Below, in pieces: positions 1-9,637 of a stretch of DNA of 64,000 bases. Position 1 is the first letter of the stretch. Each line of letters begins with the position of its first letter. The position numbers and the translations under genes are program-made. Source of the stretch: Thermodesulfobacteriota bacterium (GTDB lineage Bacteria > Thermosulfidibacterota > Thermosulfidibacteria > Thermosulfidibacterales > B14-G1); the NCBI GenBank assembly GCA_024274915.1, contig JAJSAC010000012.1, positions 1-64,000 on the forward strand, in the 5' to 3' direction. The notes beneath the pieces were generated by a model that was given only the letters and a program-made list of their open reading frames with translations, did not search any database and was not told the origin of the DNA.

Positions 1-2
1 AA

Positions 3-224
3 GAAGGGAAACCCTATTACCAGCTTTCGGCCATGGCCAAGCTTTTCGCCTCCGACGTGGCCATGAAGGTGACCAGAGAAGCCATCCAGGTTCACGGTGG
101 ATACGGCTTCACCGAGGAGTACCCCGTAGAGCGCCACTACAGGGACGCCAAGATCACCGAGATCTACGAAGGCACCTCAGAGGCTCAACGCCTCACCATC
201 GCCAGGAACCTGTTGAAGGGGTAA
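3..224 (+). CDS. Acyl-CoA dehydrogenase, C-terminal fragment (truncated by window start)
   Basis: [44 protein letters not shown] is the C-terminal acyl-CoA dehydrogenase signature; frame is open to the window edge. Confidence 0.95.
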   Translation, partial: EGKPYYQLSAMAKLFASDVAMKVTREAIQVHGGYGFTEEYPVERHYRDAKITEIYEGTSEAQRLTIARNLLKG

Positions 225-232
225 AAAAGATA

Positions 233-271
233 CGGGAGGGAAGGCCATTTTTCTTCCCTCCCGAAATTTTT
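233..271 (+). terminator. Rho-independent terminator
   Basis: CGGGAGGGAAG / CTTCCCTCCCG perfect 11-bp stem, 9-nt loop, followed by AAATTTTT. Confidence 0.85.
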
Positions 272-322
272 GGGAAAGGCATGTTGACAAATTCACAAGG
301 TGATATTAGAGGAAGGAGAGGT

Positions 323-340
323 AATGAGTGAGCACTCATT
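323..340. promoter_or_regulatory. Candidate TetR-type (FadR/fatty-acid regulator-like) operator upstream of etfBA
   Basis: AATGAGTG-AG-CACTCATT perfect inverted repeat, 25 nt before the etfB ATG; TTGACA at 284-289. Confidence 0.5.
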
Positions 341-364
341 CATTTTTGGTGAGGAGGTAACACC

Positions 365-1159
365 ATGAAAGTAGTGGTATTCTGCAAATCCGTGCCCGAC
401 ACGGAGACCCGGGTGAAGCTCAAGGACAACCGACTGGACAAAAGCGAGATAAAGTACATTCTCAACCCCTACGACGAGTTCGCCGTGGAAGAAGCCGTGC
501 GGATGAAAGAGGCTGGCAAAGTAGACGAGGTGGTTGCCATCTCCATGGGACCTGAGAGGGCCAGAGAAGCGCTGCGCAGTGCCTTGGCCATAGGTGCCGA
601 CAGGGGTATCCTCATCAAGGACGACGTCCTGGATGGCTCCGACACCTACGTCACAGCCAAGGTCCTAGTAAAGGCCCTGGAAAAGGATGGTGCAGAATAT
701 GGGATGCTCCTCTTCGGCCAGCAGGCCATCGACGGCGACACCTGGCACGTGCCCGGCCAGGTGGCCGAGATGCTGGGCCTCCCCCAAGCCGGCTCCATCA
801 TCAAACTAGAAGTAGACCCCGACGCAGGCAAGGCTGTAGCCAACAGGCTAGTGGAAGGAGGAGAAGAAGTCCACGAGATGAGCCTCCCCTGCGTGGTCAC
901 CTGCCGCAAAGGGCTCAACGAGCCTCGCTATCCCTCCCTCCCCAATATCATGAAGGCCAAAAGGAAACCTATCCAGGACTATTCCATTGCTGATCTGGAC
1001 CTATCCCCTGAAGAAGTGGGCAAAGCCGGATCTTTCACCGAGGTCCTTTCTTACTCCCTACCCCCCAAGAAAGAGGCAGGAAGAAAGGTGGAGGGAGAAC
1101 CTGAAGAGGTGGTCCAGGCCCTGGTCAAGTTCCTCAAAGAAGAAATCAAGGTTATTTAG
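365..1159 (+). CDS. etfB: Electron transfer flavoprotein beta subunit
   Basis: [14 protein letters not shown]..., [46 protein letters not shown]. Confidence 0.95.
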   Translation: MKVVVFCKSVPDTETRVKLKDNRLDKSEIKYILNPYDEFAVEEAVRMKEAGKVDEVVAISMGPERAREALRSALAIGADRGILIKDDVLDGSDTYVTAKVLVKALEKDGAEYGMLLFGQQAIDGDTWHVPGQVAEMLGLPQAGSIIKLEVDPDAGKAVANRLVEGGEEVHEMSLPCVVTCRKGLNEPRYPSLPNIMKAKRKPIQDYSIADLDLSPEEVGKAGSFTEVLSYSLPPKKEAGRKVEGEPEEVVQALVKFLKEEIKVI

Positions 1160-1170
1160 GGGGTGATAAG

Positions 1171-2157
1171 ATGAGTGTTTGGGTGATTGCAGATCAGAGG
1201 AACGGTGCCCTCAGGAAACCCGCTTTTGAAGCCCTCTCCGAAGGCAGAAGGCTGGCGGACCAACTGGGAACCAACATGGAGGCAGTACTCCTAGGCCACA
1301 ACGTAGAAGGGCTGTGCAACGAAATCGCCTCTTACGGCGCCGACAAGGTCTACCTCATAGACCACGAACTGCTCGCCTCTTACAATCCCCCCGCCTACGC
1401 CAGGGCCATTGGCGACCTCATCAAAGAGAAACGGCCTCAGATTGTACTCATGGGCGGCACCATGACAGGAAGGGATCTGATGCCCCGCGTCGCCGCCAGG
1501 GTAGGTGCTGGCCTGGCCCCCGATTGTATCAAACTGGAAATCGTGGACGGCAAATTGAAGGCCACCAGGCCTGCCATTGCTGGCAAGGTGAGGGTAGAGA
1601 TAGGCTACAAATCCGACATCCAGATAGCCATCCTCCGGCCCAACGTATTCGAGAAACTGGAACCCAACACCTCCAGATCGGCAGAGGTAGAAAAGGTTTC
1701 CCTCGAACCCTCAGACCTTGATACCAAGCAAAAGCTAGTGGAGTTCGTCTCCAAAGAAACAGGCAGGCCTGAACTCACAGAAGCCGAAACCATCGTCTCC
1801 GGCGGCAGGGGAATGAAGGCCCCCGAAAACTTTGCCATCATCGAAGAACTGGCTGATCTCCTAGGCGCTGCCGTGGGAGCCAGCAGGGCCGCTGTAGACG
1901 CTGGCTGGAGGCCCCAAAGCGATCAGGTGGGCCAGACGGGTAAGACCGTATCCCCCAACCTTTACATCGCGGTGGGTATATCAGGCGCCATACAGCACCT
2001 GGCAGGAATGTCCTCCAGTAAGTTCATCGTAGCCATCAACAAAGACCCCGATGCTCCCATCTTCAACGTGGCCGACTTCGGCGTAGTAGGAGACCTATTC
2101 AAAGTGGTGCCTCTCCTCACCGAGGAGATCAAGAAAATCGAAGCCCAGGAGGGTTAG
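1171..2157 (+). CDS. etfA: Electron transfer flavoprotein alpha subunit
   Basis: C-terminal ETF-alpha FAD motif [45 protein letters not shown]. Confidence 0.95.
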   Translation: MSVWVIADQRNGALRKPAFEALSEGRRLADQLGTNMEAVLLGHNVEGLCNEIASYGADKVYLIDHELLASYNPPAYARAIGDLIKEKRPQIVLMGGTMTGRDLMPRVAARVGAGLAPDCIKLEIVDGKLKATRPAIAGKVRVEIGYKSDIQIAILRPNVFEKLEPNTSRSAEVEKVSLEPSDLDTKQKLVEFVSKETGRPELTEAETIVSGGRGMKAPENFAIIEELADLLGAAVGASRAAVDAGWRPQSDQVGQTGKTVSPNLYIAVGISGAIQHLAGMSSSKFIVAINKDPDAPIFNVADFGVVGDLFKVVPLLTEEIKKIEAQEG

Positions 2158-2169
2158 CGGGAGGATGGC

Positions 2170-4161
2170 ATGATCAATCCCCAAGAGATCACCCGGCACG
2201 TTTACTGGAACATACCCCTTTTGTTCAAGATCCTGGTCTATGTAGGCGGCCTGGGCGCCATAGCCCTGGCCGCCTGGGCCGTCTACCAGAGGCTCCAGAT
2301 CTGGAAGAAGGGGAGAGATGAAGAGAGAAAAGACAATCTGAAGGAACGCTTCATCTTCGCCGCCAAGAACATCTTCCTCCACACCCGAATCCTCAAGGAC
2401 CAGTATCCAGGCATCATGCACCTGGCCATCTTCTGGGGATTCCTGGTCCTCTTTATAGGCACCATCCTAGTGGCCATTGAAGCAGACGTACCCTTCGTTC
2501 ACTTCTATTATGGCGTCTTTTACCTCTTAGTCTCTTTGGCCCTGGATATGGCTGGATTGGTCCTCGTAATTGGTGTTTGTATGGCCCTTTACAGGCGCCT
2601 CAAAGAAAAACCCGATAGGCTCCAACCCGAGAAGACCGAAGATAACCTCATCCTATATCTCCTCCTGGCAGTGGCTTTGACGGGCTTCCTGACGGAAGCC
2701 GTACGCATTGCAGCCCAAGGATTCCCCCGATTCGAGCTTTACTCCCCCGTAGGTTTTCTTCTGGCTATTCCTCTAAACATCATCGGGGTTAACGGCACCC
2801 TGGCCCATCGCCTCTTCTGGCTCATCCATATGGTCTGTTCCTTCGCTTTCATCGTCTACATCGGCTACTCCAAGCTCCTCCATATAGCGGTGACCCCTGC
2901 CAACATCGTTTTCAGAGACAGGAGATCCTACGGGGTTGTAGATCCCATCCTCGACATGGAGGAGGCCGAGAGCTTCGGCCTTACCAAGATAGAAGAGCTC
3001 AGCTGGAAACAGCTCATGGACCTAGACGCCTGCATGAGATGCGGACGCTGCCAGGAGGCTTGCCCCGCCCACAACACCGACAAGCCATTATCCCCCAAGA
3101 ACCTCATCCAAGACTTGAAAGAGCACATGAATGAGCGCCTGGTCCAGAGCAAAGATCCCGAGGAGTACACCCCCTACCAAAAAATCTCCGACGACGTATT
3201 GTGGGCCTGTACCACCTGTGCCGCCTGTATGGAAGAGTGCCCTGCTTACATTGAACACATCGACAAGATTATCGAGATGCGCCGGTATCTGAGCCTCATG
3301 GAAGGCCGCATCCCCGAAGAGCTGAACCAAACCTTCCGCAATATGGAGAACAATTACAACCCCTGGGGCGTGGGTTTTGCCAACAGAGCCGATTGGGCTG
3401 AGGGGCTGGACATTCCCATCCTCTCGGAGAAGGGCTCGGCGGAGTACCTCTTGTGGGTGGGATGTGCCGGGGCCTATGATGACCGGTACAAGAAAGTCCT
3501 CAAGGCCCTGGTAGAAATCCTCAGGGCAGCCAATCTAGACTTCGCCATCCTGGGTACCGAAGAAAAGTGCTGCGGTGACTGGGCCAGAAGGCTGGGCAAC
3601 GAGTACCTCTTTTGGATGATGGCCACTGAGAACGTGGAGATCCTCAACGGCTATGGTGTCAAAAAGATCATCACCGCCTGCCCCCACGGCTATCACACCC
3701 TCAAAAACGAGTATCCCCAGTTCAGCGGCAACTACCAGGTGGTCCACCACACCCAGCTCATCGCCCAACTCCTGGAAGAAGGCAAAATCTCCCTCAAGAA
3801 GACCCTGGAAGGCACCTTCACCTACCACGACTCCTGCTATCTGGGTAGGCACAACCACGTTTACGACGAACCCAGGAAGATCCTACAAAGACTGGGCCTG
3901 AGCCTCAAAGAGATGGAGAAGACCCGGGAAAAAGGCTTCTGCTGCGGAGCGGGTGGCGGTCGCATGTGGCTGGAGGAGAAGATCGGTACCCGTATCAACT
4001 ACGCCCGCTGTGACCAGGCCCTGGCCGTAGAGCCCCAAGGCATCGCCACCGCCTGCCCCTTCTGCCTCACCATGTTCGACGACGGCCTCAAGGCCAAAGA
4101 CAAGATAGAAGAAATCCAGCTGAAGGATATTGCAGAACTGGTGGCCGAAGCTATAAAGTAG
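2170..4161 (+). CDS. Membrane-bound FeS oxidoreductase (NarI-like TM domain + two 4Fe-4S + CCG domains), ETF:quinone oxidoreductase type
   Basis: N-terminal TM helices; CMRCGRCQEACPA, CTTCAACMEECPA; CCG-type motifs EEKCCGDWARRLGN and GFCCGAGGGRMW. Confidence 0.9.
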   Translation: MINPQEITRHVYWNIPLLFKILVYVGGLGAIALAAWAVYQRLQIWKKGRDEERKDNLKERFIFAAKNIFLHTRILKDQYPGIMHLAIFWGFLVLFIGTILVAIEADVPFVHFYYGVFYLLVSLALDMAGLVLVIGVCMALYRRLKEKPDRLQPEKTEDNLILYLLLAVALTGFLTEAVRIAAQGFPRFELYSPVGFLLAIPLNIIGVNGTLAHRLFWLIHMVCSFAFIVYIGYSKLLHIAVTPANIVFRDRRSYGVVDPILDMEEAESFGLTKIEELSWKQLMDLDACMRCGRCQEACPAHNTDKPLSPKNLIQDLKEHMNERLVQSKDPEEYTPYQKISDDVLWACTTCAACMEECPAYIEHIDKIIEMRRYLSLMEGRIPEELNQTFRNMENNYNPWGVGFANRADWAEGLDIPILSEKGSAEYLLWVGCAGAYDDRYKKVLKALVEILRAANLDFAILGTEEKCCGDWARRLGNEYLFWMMATENVEILNGYGVKKIITACPHGYHTLKNEYPQFSGNYQVVHHTQLIAQLLEEGKISLKKTLEGTFTYHDSCYLGRHNHVYDEPRKILQRLGLSLKEMEKTREKGFCCGAGGGRMWLEEKIGTRINYARCDQALAVEPQGIATACPFCLTMFDDGLKAKDKIEEIQLKDIAELVAEAIK

Positions 4162-4173
4162 CCCACCGAGGAG

Positions 4174-4197
4174 GGGGGAGGTTTCCCCTCCCCCTTC
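4174..4197 (+). terminator. Hairpin terminator
   Basis: GGGGGAGG-TTTCC-CCTCCCCC then TTCTAT. Confidence 0.6.
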
Positions 4198-4231
4198 TAT
4201 ACTCTTTCGAGGCTAAGAAGGAGGCAATACC

Positions 4232-4507
4232 ATGAGCGCTGAGCTGAACCTAGACAACCTGGAGCCTGTGAAAAGGTTCATGGACGAGCTGAAAGAGCTT
4301 TACCCTGCCCCCTGGCACTACCACGAAGTGAGGATCCAGGCCCCTGATGGAAAGGAGTACGTCATCTTCCCCCCCGAAGGTAGGGCCGACACTATCACCG
4401 TCCTCTGTGAAGAGACGGGCCACGCCGAGTGGTTCCACCACCTGGAAGAGGTCTGCGAATACTTGAAGAAGAAGGGAATCACCAAGCTCCCCTCGGTAGA
4501 GCACTGA
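4232..4507 (+). CDS. Uncharacterised 91-aa protein
   Basis: RBS AAGGAGG upstream; intact ORF in an otherwise empty interval; no family recognised. Confidence 0.7.
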   Translation: MSAELNLDNLEPVKRFMDELKELYPAPWHYHEVRIQAPDGKEYVIFPPEGRADTITVLCEETGHAEWFHHLEEVCEYLKKKGITKLPSVEH

Positions 4508-4661
4508 AAAGGACAACGTCCCCTTCTGCAGCGCCCTCCTAAGATGGGCGGCTGGTTGTTTTTCCTCTTTCATCTGTCCCCCTGACCCTTAGGTAAGTCG
4601 TTGACAAAGGGGGACAATATCCCCATAGTGATTTCACTCCAGCTCCTATAAGGAGGAGGGA

Positions 4662-5204
4662 ATGAAGAAGATCCCTTTGTCCCTCAACATGGTAATCCTC
4701 CTATGCCTAGCCTTTCTCTTTCTTCCGGGCTGTCAAAAAGAGCTAACGGCTCCCAACGGTCTCACTTTCTCCTTTATCAGTGACTATAAAAACTGGCCCC
4801 TCATCTCTTTCAACTATCGTCAGGACCTCAACGAACTCCACATGATTCTGGGCAACCGTACAGCCCTGGAAGGCTACCTCAATGGTACCCCCCAGAACGG
4901 AAAACCCTTCACCGATGGATCTGTGCTAGTGAGGCTCATATTCACAGCCCGTCCCAATCCCAACTTTCCCCAAGCCTTAGAACCCATAGGTCTCCAACGG
5001 CTAGACTATATGCTGAAAGACGCCGAACGTTTCAAAGGAACGGAAGGTTGGGGATACGCCAGTTTCATCTACGATGCAGAGAACCGAACCTTCAAGCCCT
5101 TTGGGAAGGATGCCTCCTTTGCCCAGGAGTGCCTCAACTGCCACAGGCTGGCCAAAACCAGGGATTACATATTCACCTCTTACACTCCTAAAGCTCCTAA
5201 ATAG
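4662..5204 (+). CDS. Cytochrome P460-like lipoprotein
   Basis: Lipobox FLPGC; C-terminal single haem site CLNCH in P460-type context (GYASFIYDAENRTFKPFGKDASFAQECLNCH). Confidence 0.75.
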   Translation: MKKIPLSLNMVILLCLAFLFLPGCQKELTAPNGLTFSFISDYKNWPLISFNYRQDLNELHMILGNRTALEGYLNGTPQNGKPFTDGSVLVRLIFTARPNPNFPQALEPIGLQRLDYMLKDAERFKGTEGWGYASFIYDAENRTFKPFGKDASFAQECLNCHRLAKTRDYIFTSYTPKAPK

Positions 5205-5256
5205 ACCCCATTCCACCCTAAAGGTCCTCCCTCAATTTAGTGAGGCCAAAAAGGTT

Positions 5257-5285
5257 TTGACCTGAAAAGATTCAAGGTCTATAAT
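5257..5285 (+). promoter_or_regulatory. Sigma70-type promoter of acyl-CoA dehydrogenase operon
   Basis: TTGACC - 17 nt - TATAAT, 41 nt before ATG. Confidence 0.75.
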
Positions 5286-5325
5286 ATTCGCCGCAAAAGA
5301 CTGCCATCCTGGGGAGGTACCTAAG

Positions 5326-6471
5326 ATGGACTTTGAACTTAAAGAAGAACACAAACTTCTAGTAGAAATGACCCGGAACTTCACCGACAACGAGTTGATA
5401 CCTATAGCCCCTGAAATAGACGCCAAGGAGATATTCCCAAAGGAGAACTTGAAAAAGATGGCCGAGTTGGGTCTCATGGCCATGACGGTACCAGAAGATT
5501 ACGGTGGCTCAGGCATGGACACCGTGTCCTTTGCCCTGGCCATGATGGAGGTAGGCAGAGGTTGCGCCTCCACGGCTGTCACCATGTCCGTCACCAACAT
5601 GGTAGCTGAAGGCATCTTCCGCTTTGGCAACGAGGAACAACGAAAAAAGTACATCCCGCCCATTGCCACCGGCGAATACGCCGCTGCCAGTTTTGCCTTG
5701 ACCGAACCTTGGGCAGGCTCCGACGCTGGCGCCATCAAGACCACAGCCATACGAGACGGCGATTACTACATCATCAATGGTGAAAAAGTGTTCATCACTT
5801 CGGGGGCCTATGCAGGGGTCATCATGGTGGCCGCCGTCACCGACAAGAGCAAAGGCAAACACGGCATCTCTGTCTTTCTGGTGGAGCAAGATACTCCTGG
5901 ACTCACCATCGGTAAAGCCGAAGAAAAGATGGGCCAGAGGGGCTCCAACACTGTGTCCCTCGTTTTCGAAGACTGCCGGGTGCCCGCCGAGAACCTTCTG
6001 GGGCAGGAAGGAGACGGTTTCAAAATCATGTTGGCCGACCTGGACGGAGGCCGTATCGGCATCGGCTCCCTGGCCTGTGGCGTCATGAAGGCTTGCCTGG
6101 AAGAGTCCATCAAATACTCCAAAGGCAGGGTCCAGTTCGGTAAACCCATCGCCGAGTTCCAGGCCATCCAATGGATGATCGCCGATATGGCTACAGATCT
6201 TGAAGCTGCAAAGAACATGGTGCTACGGGCCGCCTGGCTCAAGGATCAAGGAGTACGCTTCACACAAGCCGCCAGCATGGCCAAGCTCTTTGCCACCGAG
6301 GCGGCCAACAGGGCAGCTTACAAAGCCGTCCAAATCCACGGCGGATACGGATACACCCGGGAGTTCCCCGTTGAGCGCTTCTACCGAGACGTCAGGGTCA
6401 CAACCCTTTACGAGGGGACTTCAGAAATCCAGAGAATAGTGATCGCCAGAAACATCCTGGGCAAACTTTAA
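5326..6471 (+). CDS. Acyl-CoA dehydrogenase
   Basis: ASFALTEPWAGSDAGA, QFGKPIAEFQAIQWMIADM, QIHGGYGYTREFPVERFYRDVRVTTLYEGTSEIQRIVIARNILG. Confidence 0.96.
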   Translation: MDFELKEEHKLLVEMTRNFTDNELIPIAPEIDAKEIFPKENLKKMAELGLMAMTVPEDYGGSGMDTVSFALAMMEVGRGCASTAVTMSVTNMVAEGIFRFGNEEQRKKYIPPIATGEYAAASFALTEPWAGSDAGAIKTTAIRDGDYYIINGEKVFITSGAYAGVIMVAAVTDKSKGKHGISVFLVEQDTPGLTIGKAEEKMGQRGSNTVSLVFEDCRVPAENLLGQEGDGFKIMLADLDGGRIGIGSLACGVMKACLEESIKYSKGRVQFGKPIAEFQAIQWMIADMATDLEAAKNMVLRAAWLKDQGVRFTQAASMAKLFATEAANRAAYKAVQIHGGYGYTREFPVERFYRDVRVTTLYEGTSEIQRIVIARNILGKL

Positions 6472-7010
6472 TGGGGAAAAAACTCAAAGAAGGTTACATC
6501 CAGATATATACGGGCGACGGGAAAGGCAAAACCACCGCCGCTTTGGGCCTAGCTTTCCGGGCCATCGGACATAATTACAAAGTCTTCATGATCCAGTTCA
6601 TGAAGGGGTGCATCCAATATGGCGAGTTGGAAACGGCCAAACGATTGGCTCCTTACATGACCATCGTCCAAATGGGTCGAGACACTTTTGTGAACAAAGA
6701 CAACCCCGATCCTGTAGATGTGGAATGGGCCCAGAAAGGAGTGGCCCTGGCCCACGAGGTGATGGAGCGAAACGAGGTGGACATCCTCGTCTTAGACGAG
6801 ATCAACGTAGCCGTGGACTACGGCTTGGTAAGCCTGGAGCAGGCCATAGAGCTCATGGAAAAGAAGCCCAAGGACATGGAGCTCATTATGACGGGTCGTT
6901 ATGCCCACCCCGAGTTGGTGAAAAGGGCCCATCTAGTGACAGAAATGGTGGAGATAAAACACTACTACTCCCTACTAGGGGTAGACTCCCGGGAAGGGAT
7001 AGAACGGTGA
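6471..7010 (+). CDS. cobO: Cob(I)yrinic acid a,c-diamide / cob(I)alamin adenosyltransferase (CobO/BtuR family)
   Basis: GYIQIYTGDGKGKTTAALGLAFRAIGH, VLDEINVAVDYGLV, MTGRYAHPELVKRAHLVTEM. Confidence 0.93.
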   Translation: MGKKLKEGYIQIYTGDGKGKTTAALGLAFRAIGHNYKVFMIQFMKGCIQYGELETAKRLAPYMTIVQMGRDTFVNKDNPDPVDVEWAQKGVALAHEVMERNEVDILVLDEINVAVDYGLVSLEQAIELMEKKPKDMELIMTGRYAHPELVKRAHLVTEMVEIKHYYSLLGVDSREGIER

Positions 7011-7093
7011 AACAACAGGAGCGGAGGGGCTAGTACCTTGACAACTTGGCTCCACGAAAGAGCGGAGAAAAACTTGGGCAAGGAGGGGCACAG

Positions 7094-8809
7094 ATGTCTA
7101 CCAAAACAAAAGAGAAGGCGGGTCTCTTCAGCGAGGAGAAACTGGAAGAAGTAGTAGAGGCCCAGAGAAAATGGGAAGAAGGGCCTTTAGCACAAGAGAT
7201 CGACAAGCACCCTGAGCGTATGCCCCGCTTCAGCACTATCTCAGACCTGGAGATAAGCCGACTCTACACCCCTCGAGACATCCCCAACTTTGACTATCTA
7301 AAAGATCTCAATTTCCCCGGCTGCTACCCCTTCACCCGGGGTGTCCATACCACCATGTATCGGGGGCGCCTTTGGACCATGCGCCAATTCGCCGGCTTCG
7401 GCACCCCCGAGCAGACCAACGAGCGTTACCGTTACCTCCTGTCCATCGGCCAAACAGGCCTCTCCATGGCCTTTGACTTTCCTACCCTTTACGGCCGTGA
7501 CTCCGATGACCCCATGGCTCGGGGTGAGGTAGGCAAGTGCGGCGTGGCTGTAGACACCCTGGCCGATTTTGAGATCATCTTCAAAGGCATCCCCATGGAC
7601 AAAATCACCACCTCCATGACCATCAATCCCCCTGCCATAGTCCTCTTGGCCATGTACATCGTGGCTGCCGAAAAGCAGGGGGTCTCCCAGGACAAGATAG
7701 GCGGCACCGTCCAGAACGATATGCTCAAGGAGTTTATCGCCCAGAAGACCTGGATCTATCCCCCCCTCCCCAGCCTCAGACTGGTAAGGGACATCGTGGT
7801 TTACTGCACCAACCACGTCCCCAAATGGAATACTATCTCCATCTCAGGCTATCACATCAGGGAGGCAGGGGCCACGGCTGTCCAAGAGCTAGCCTTCACC
7901 TTAGCTGATGGTATAGAGTATGTGAAAATGGGGGTAGAGGCCGGCCTGGATGTGGATGCCTTTGCCCCCCGCTACTCCTTCTTCTTCGACAGCCACATGG
8001 ACTTCTTCGAGGAAATTGCCAAGATGAGGGCTGCCAGGCGCATGTGGGCAAAGATCATGAAGGATCGCTTCGGGGCCAAGAATCCTCGCTCCTGGTGGAT
8101 GCGCTTCCACACCCAGACAGCCGGCTGTTCTCTCACTGCCCAACAGCCTCTGAACAACATTGTGAGAACGGCCATAGAGGCCCTGGCAGCGGTTCTGGGC
8201 GGCACCCAATCCCTCCACACCAACTCCATGGACGAAACCTGGGCTCTGCCCACGGAAGAAGCTGTCACCGTGGCCCTGAGAACTCAGCAGATCATTGCTT
8301 ACGAATCGGGAGTGGCAAACACCATCGATCCCCTCGGCGGTTCCTACTTTGTTGAGGCCCTCACGAACGAGATGGAAAGGAAGGCCTGGGATTACATAAA
8401 CAAGATAGAAGACTTGGGTGGCATTATCCCAGCCATTGAAGCAGGTTATCCCCAGAAGGAGATCACCGAGGCCGCCTTCCGCTACCAGCAGCAGCTAGAG
8501 ATCAAAGAGAAAGTCATTGTGGGTGTCAACGAGTTCATCATGCCCGGGGAAGAACTGCCCATCGAAATCCTAAAAGTAGACCCCGAAGTGGAACGGGTCC
8601 AGATGGAGCGTCTCAACGAGGTGAGGAGAAAGAGGGACAACTCCAAGGTGAAGAGGACGTTGGACCATTTGCGGGACGCCGCTGCCGACGAGAAAGAAAA
8701 CCTGATGCCCATCATCATAGACCTAGTGAGGGAGTATGCCTCCATTGGAGAGATTATGGGAGCCATGAAAGAGGTCTTCGGGGAGTATAGAGACCCCGGG
8801 TACTTCTAG
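7094..8809 (+). CDS. B12-dependent acyl-CoA mutase large subunit (methylmalonyl-CoA mutase family; residues match isobutyryl-CoA mutase)
   Basis: [57 protein letters not shown]; start chosen at ATGTCTACC (ORF extends to 7046). Confidence 0.93.
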   Translation: MSTKTKEKAGLFSEEKLEEVVEAQRKWEEGPLAQEIDKHPERMPRFSTISDLEISRLYTPRDIPNFDYLKDLNFPGCYPFTRGVHTTMYRGRLWTMRQFAGFGTPEQTNERYRYLLSIGQTGLSMAFDFPTLYGRDSDDPMARGEVGKCGVAVDTLADFEIIFKGIPMDKITTSMTINPPAIVLLAMYIVAAEKQGVSQDKIGGTVQNDMLKEFIAQKTWIYPPLPSLRLVRDIVVYCTNHVPKWNTISISGYHIREAGATAVQELAFTLADGIEYVKMGVEAGLDVDAFAPRYSFFFDSHMDFFEEIAKMRAARRMWAKIMKDRFGAKNPRSWWMRFHTQTAGCSLTAQQPLNNIVRTAIEALAAVLGGTQSLHTNSMDETWALPTEEAVTVALRTQQIIAYESGVANTIDPLGGSYFVEALTNEMERKAWDYINKIEDLGGIIPAIEAGYPQKEITEAAFRYQQQLEIKEKVIVGVNEFIMPGEELPIEILKVDPEVERVQMERLNEVRRKRDNSKVKRTLDHLRDAAADEKENLMPIIIDLVREYASIGEIMGAMKEVFGEYRDPGYF

Positions 8810-8818
8810 GAGGACGGC

Positions 8819-9634
8819 ATGAAAGAGAAGCTCTACACCCTACAAGAAGCCGTCTCCAGTTTCATCAATGATGGAGACGTGGTGGCCGTGGGAGGCGTGG
8901 GGCGAAACCGCTCCCCCATGGCCCTAGTGAGGGAGATCGTCCGCCAGGGTAAAAAGGACCTCCACATTGTAGGCCGGGAAAAGGGGATGGACTTCGACAT
9001 GCTCATCGGAGCAGGCTGCGTCCGCAAAGTCTCCTTTGCCCTGGTGAGTCTAGAAGAGTTTGGCCTGGCCATGAACTTCCGGCGTAAGGCCCAGACAGGG
9101 GAAATCGAGCTGGACGAGCACGCATGTAACTCCGTCATCACCTCCATACGAGCCGCTGCCATGGGACTACCTTTCCTGCCCTTGAGGGGAATGTTGGGCT
9201 CCGACGTCTTCAGGGTGAGCAAGAGTCTCACTGAGATCAAGTGCCCCTTCACGGGAGAACCCCTGGCGGCGGTGAAGGCTATCAAGCCTGACGTCACCAT
9301 TATCCACGCCCACCAGGCTGATAAGTTTGGAAACGTGCGCATCCAGGGATCGCCTTTTGAAGACATTCTCAAAGCCTGGGCAGCCGAAAAGACCATCGTG
9401 ACAGTGGAGGAGATCATTGATCACGAAGAGATCCGCAACAATACCCACCTCACCACCATCCCCCATATCTACATTACAGCTGTGATCCATCAACCCAAAG
9501 GGGCCTGGCCTGCATCCTGTGACCGGTATTATGATAGTGACAGGGAAGAAGTGAAGACCTATGCCCAGGCCATAAAGACCCCCGAAGGCTTCCAGGAATA
9601 CCTGGACCGGCGGGTGCTCAATAGGAGGGATTAA
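8819..9634 (+). CDS. CoA-transferase family I, alpha subunit-like (glutaconate CoA-transferase GctA-like)
   Basis: INDGDVVAVGG..., RAAAMGLPFLPLRGMLGSD, CPFTGEPLAAVKAIKPDVTIIHAHQADKFGNVRI. Confidence 0.85.
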   Translation: MKEKLYTLQEAVSSFINDGDVVAVGGVGRNRSPMALVREIVRQGKKDLHIVGREKGMDFDMLIGAGCVRKVSFALVSLEEFGLAMNFRRKAQTGEIELDEHACNSVITSIRAAAMGLPFLPLRGMLGSDVFRVSKSLTEIKCPFTGEPLAAVKAIKPDVTIIHAHQADKFGNVRIQGSPFEDILKAWAAEKTIVTVEEIIDHEEIRNNTHLTTIPHIYITAVIHQPKGAWPASCDRYYDSDREEVKTYAQAIKTPEGFQEYLDRRVLNRRD

Positions 9635-9637
9635 GAG

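Noticed and set aside
5509-6171. 220-aa minus-strand ORF opposite acyl-CoA dehydrogenase
   Set aside because: Shadow ORF within a highly conserved gene.
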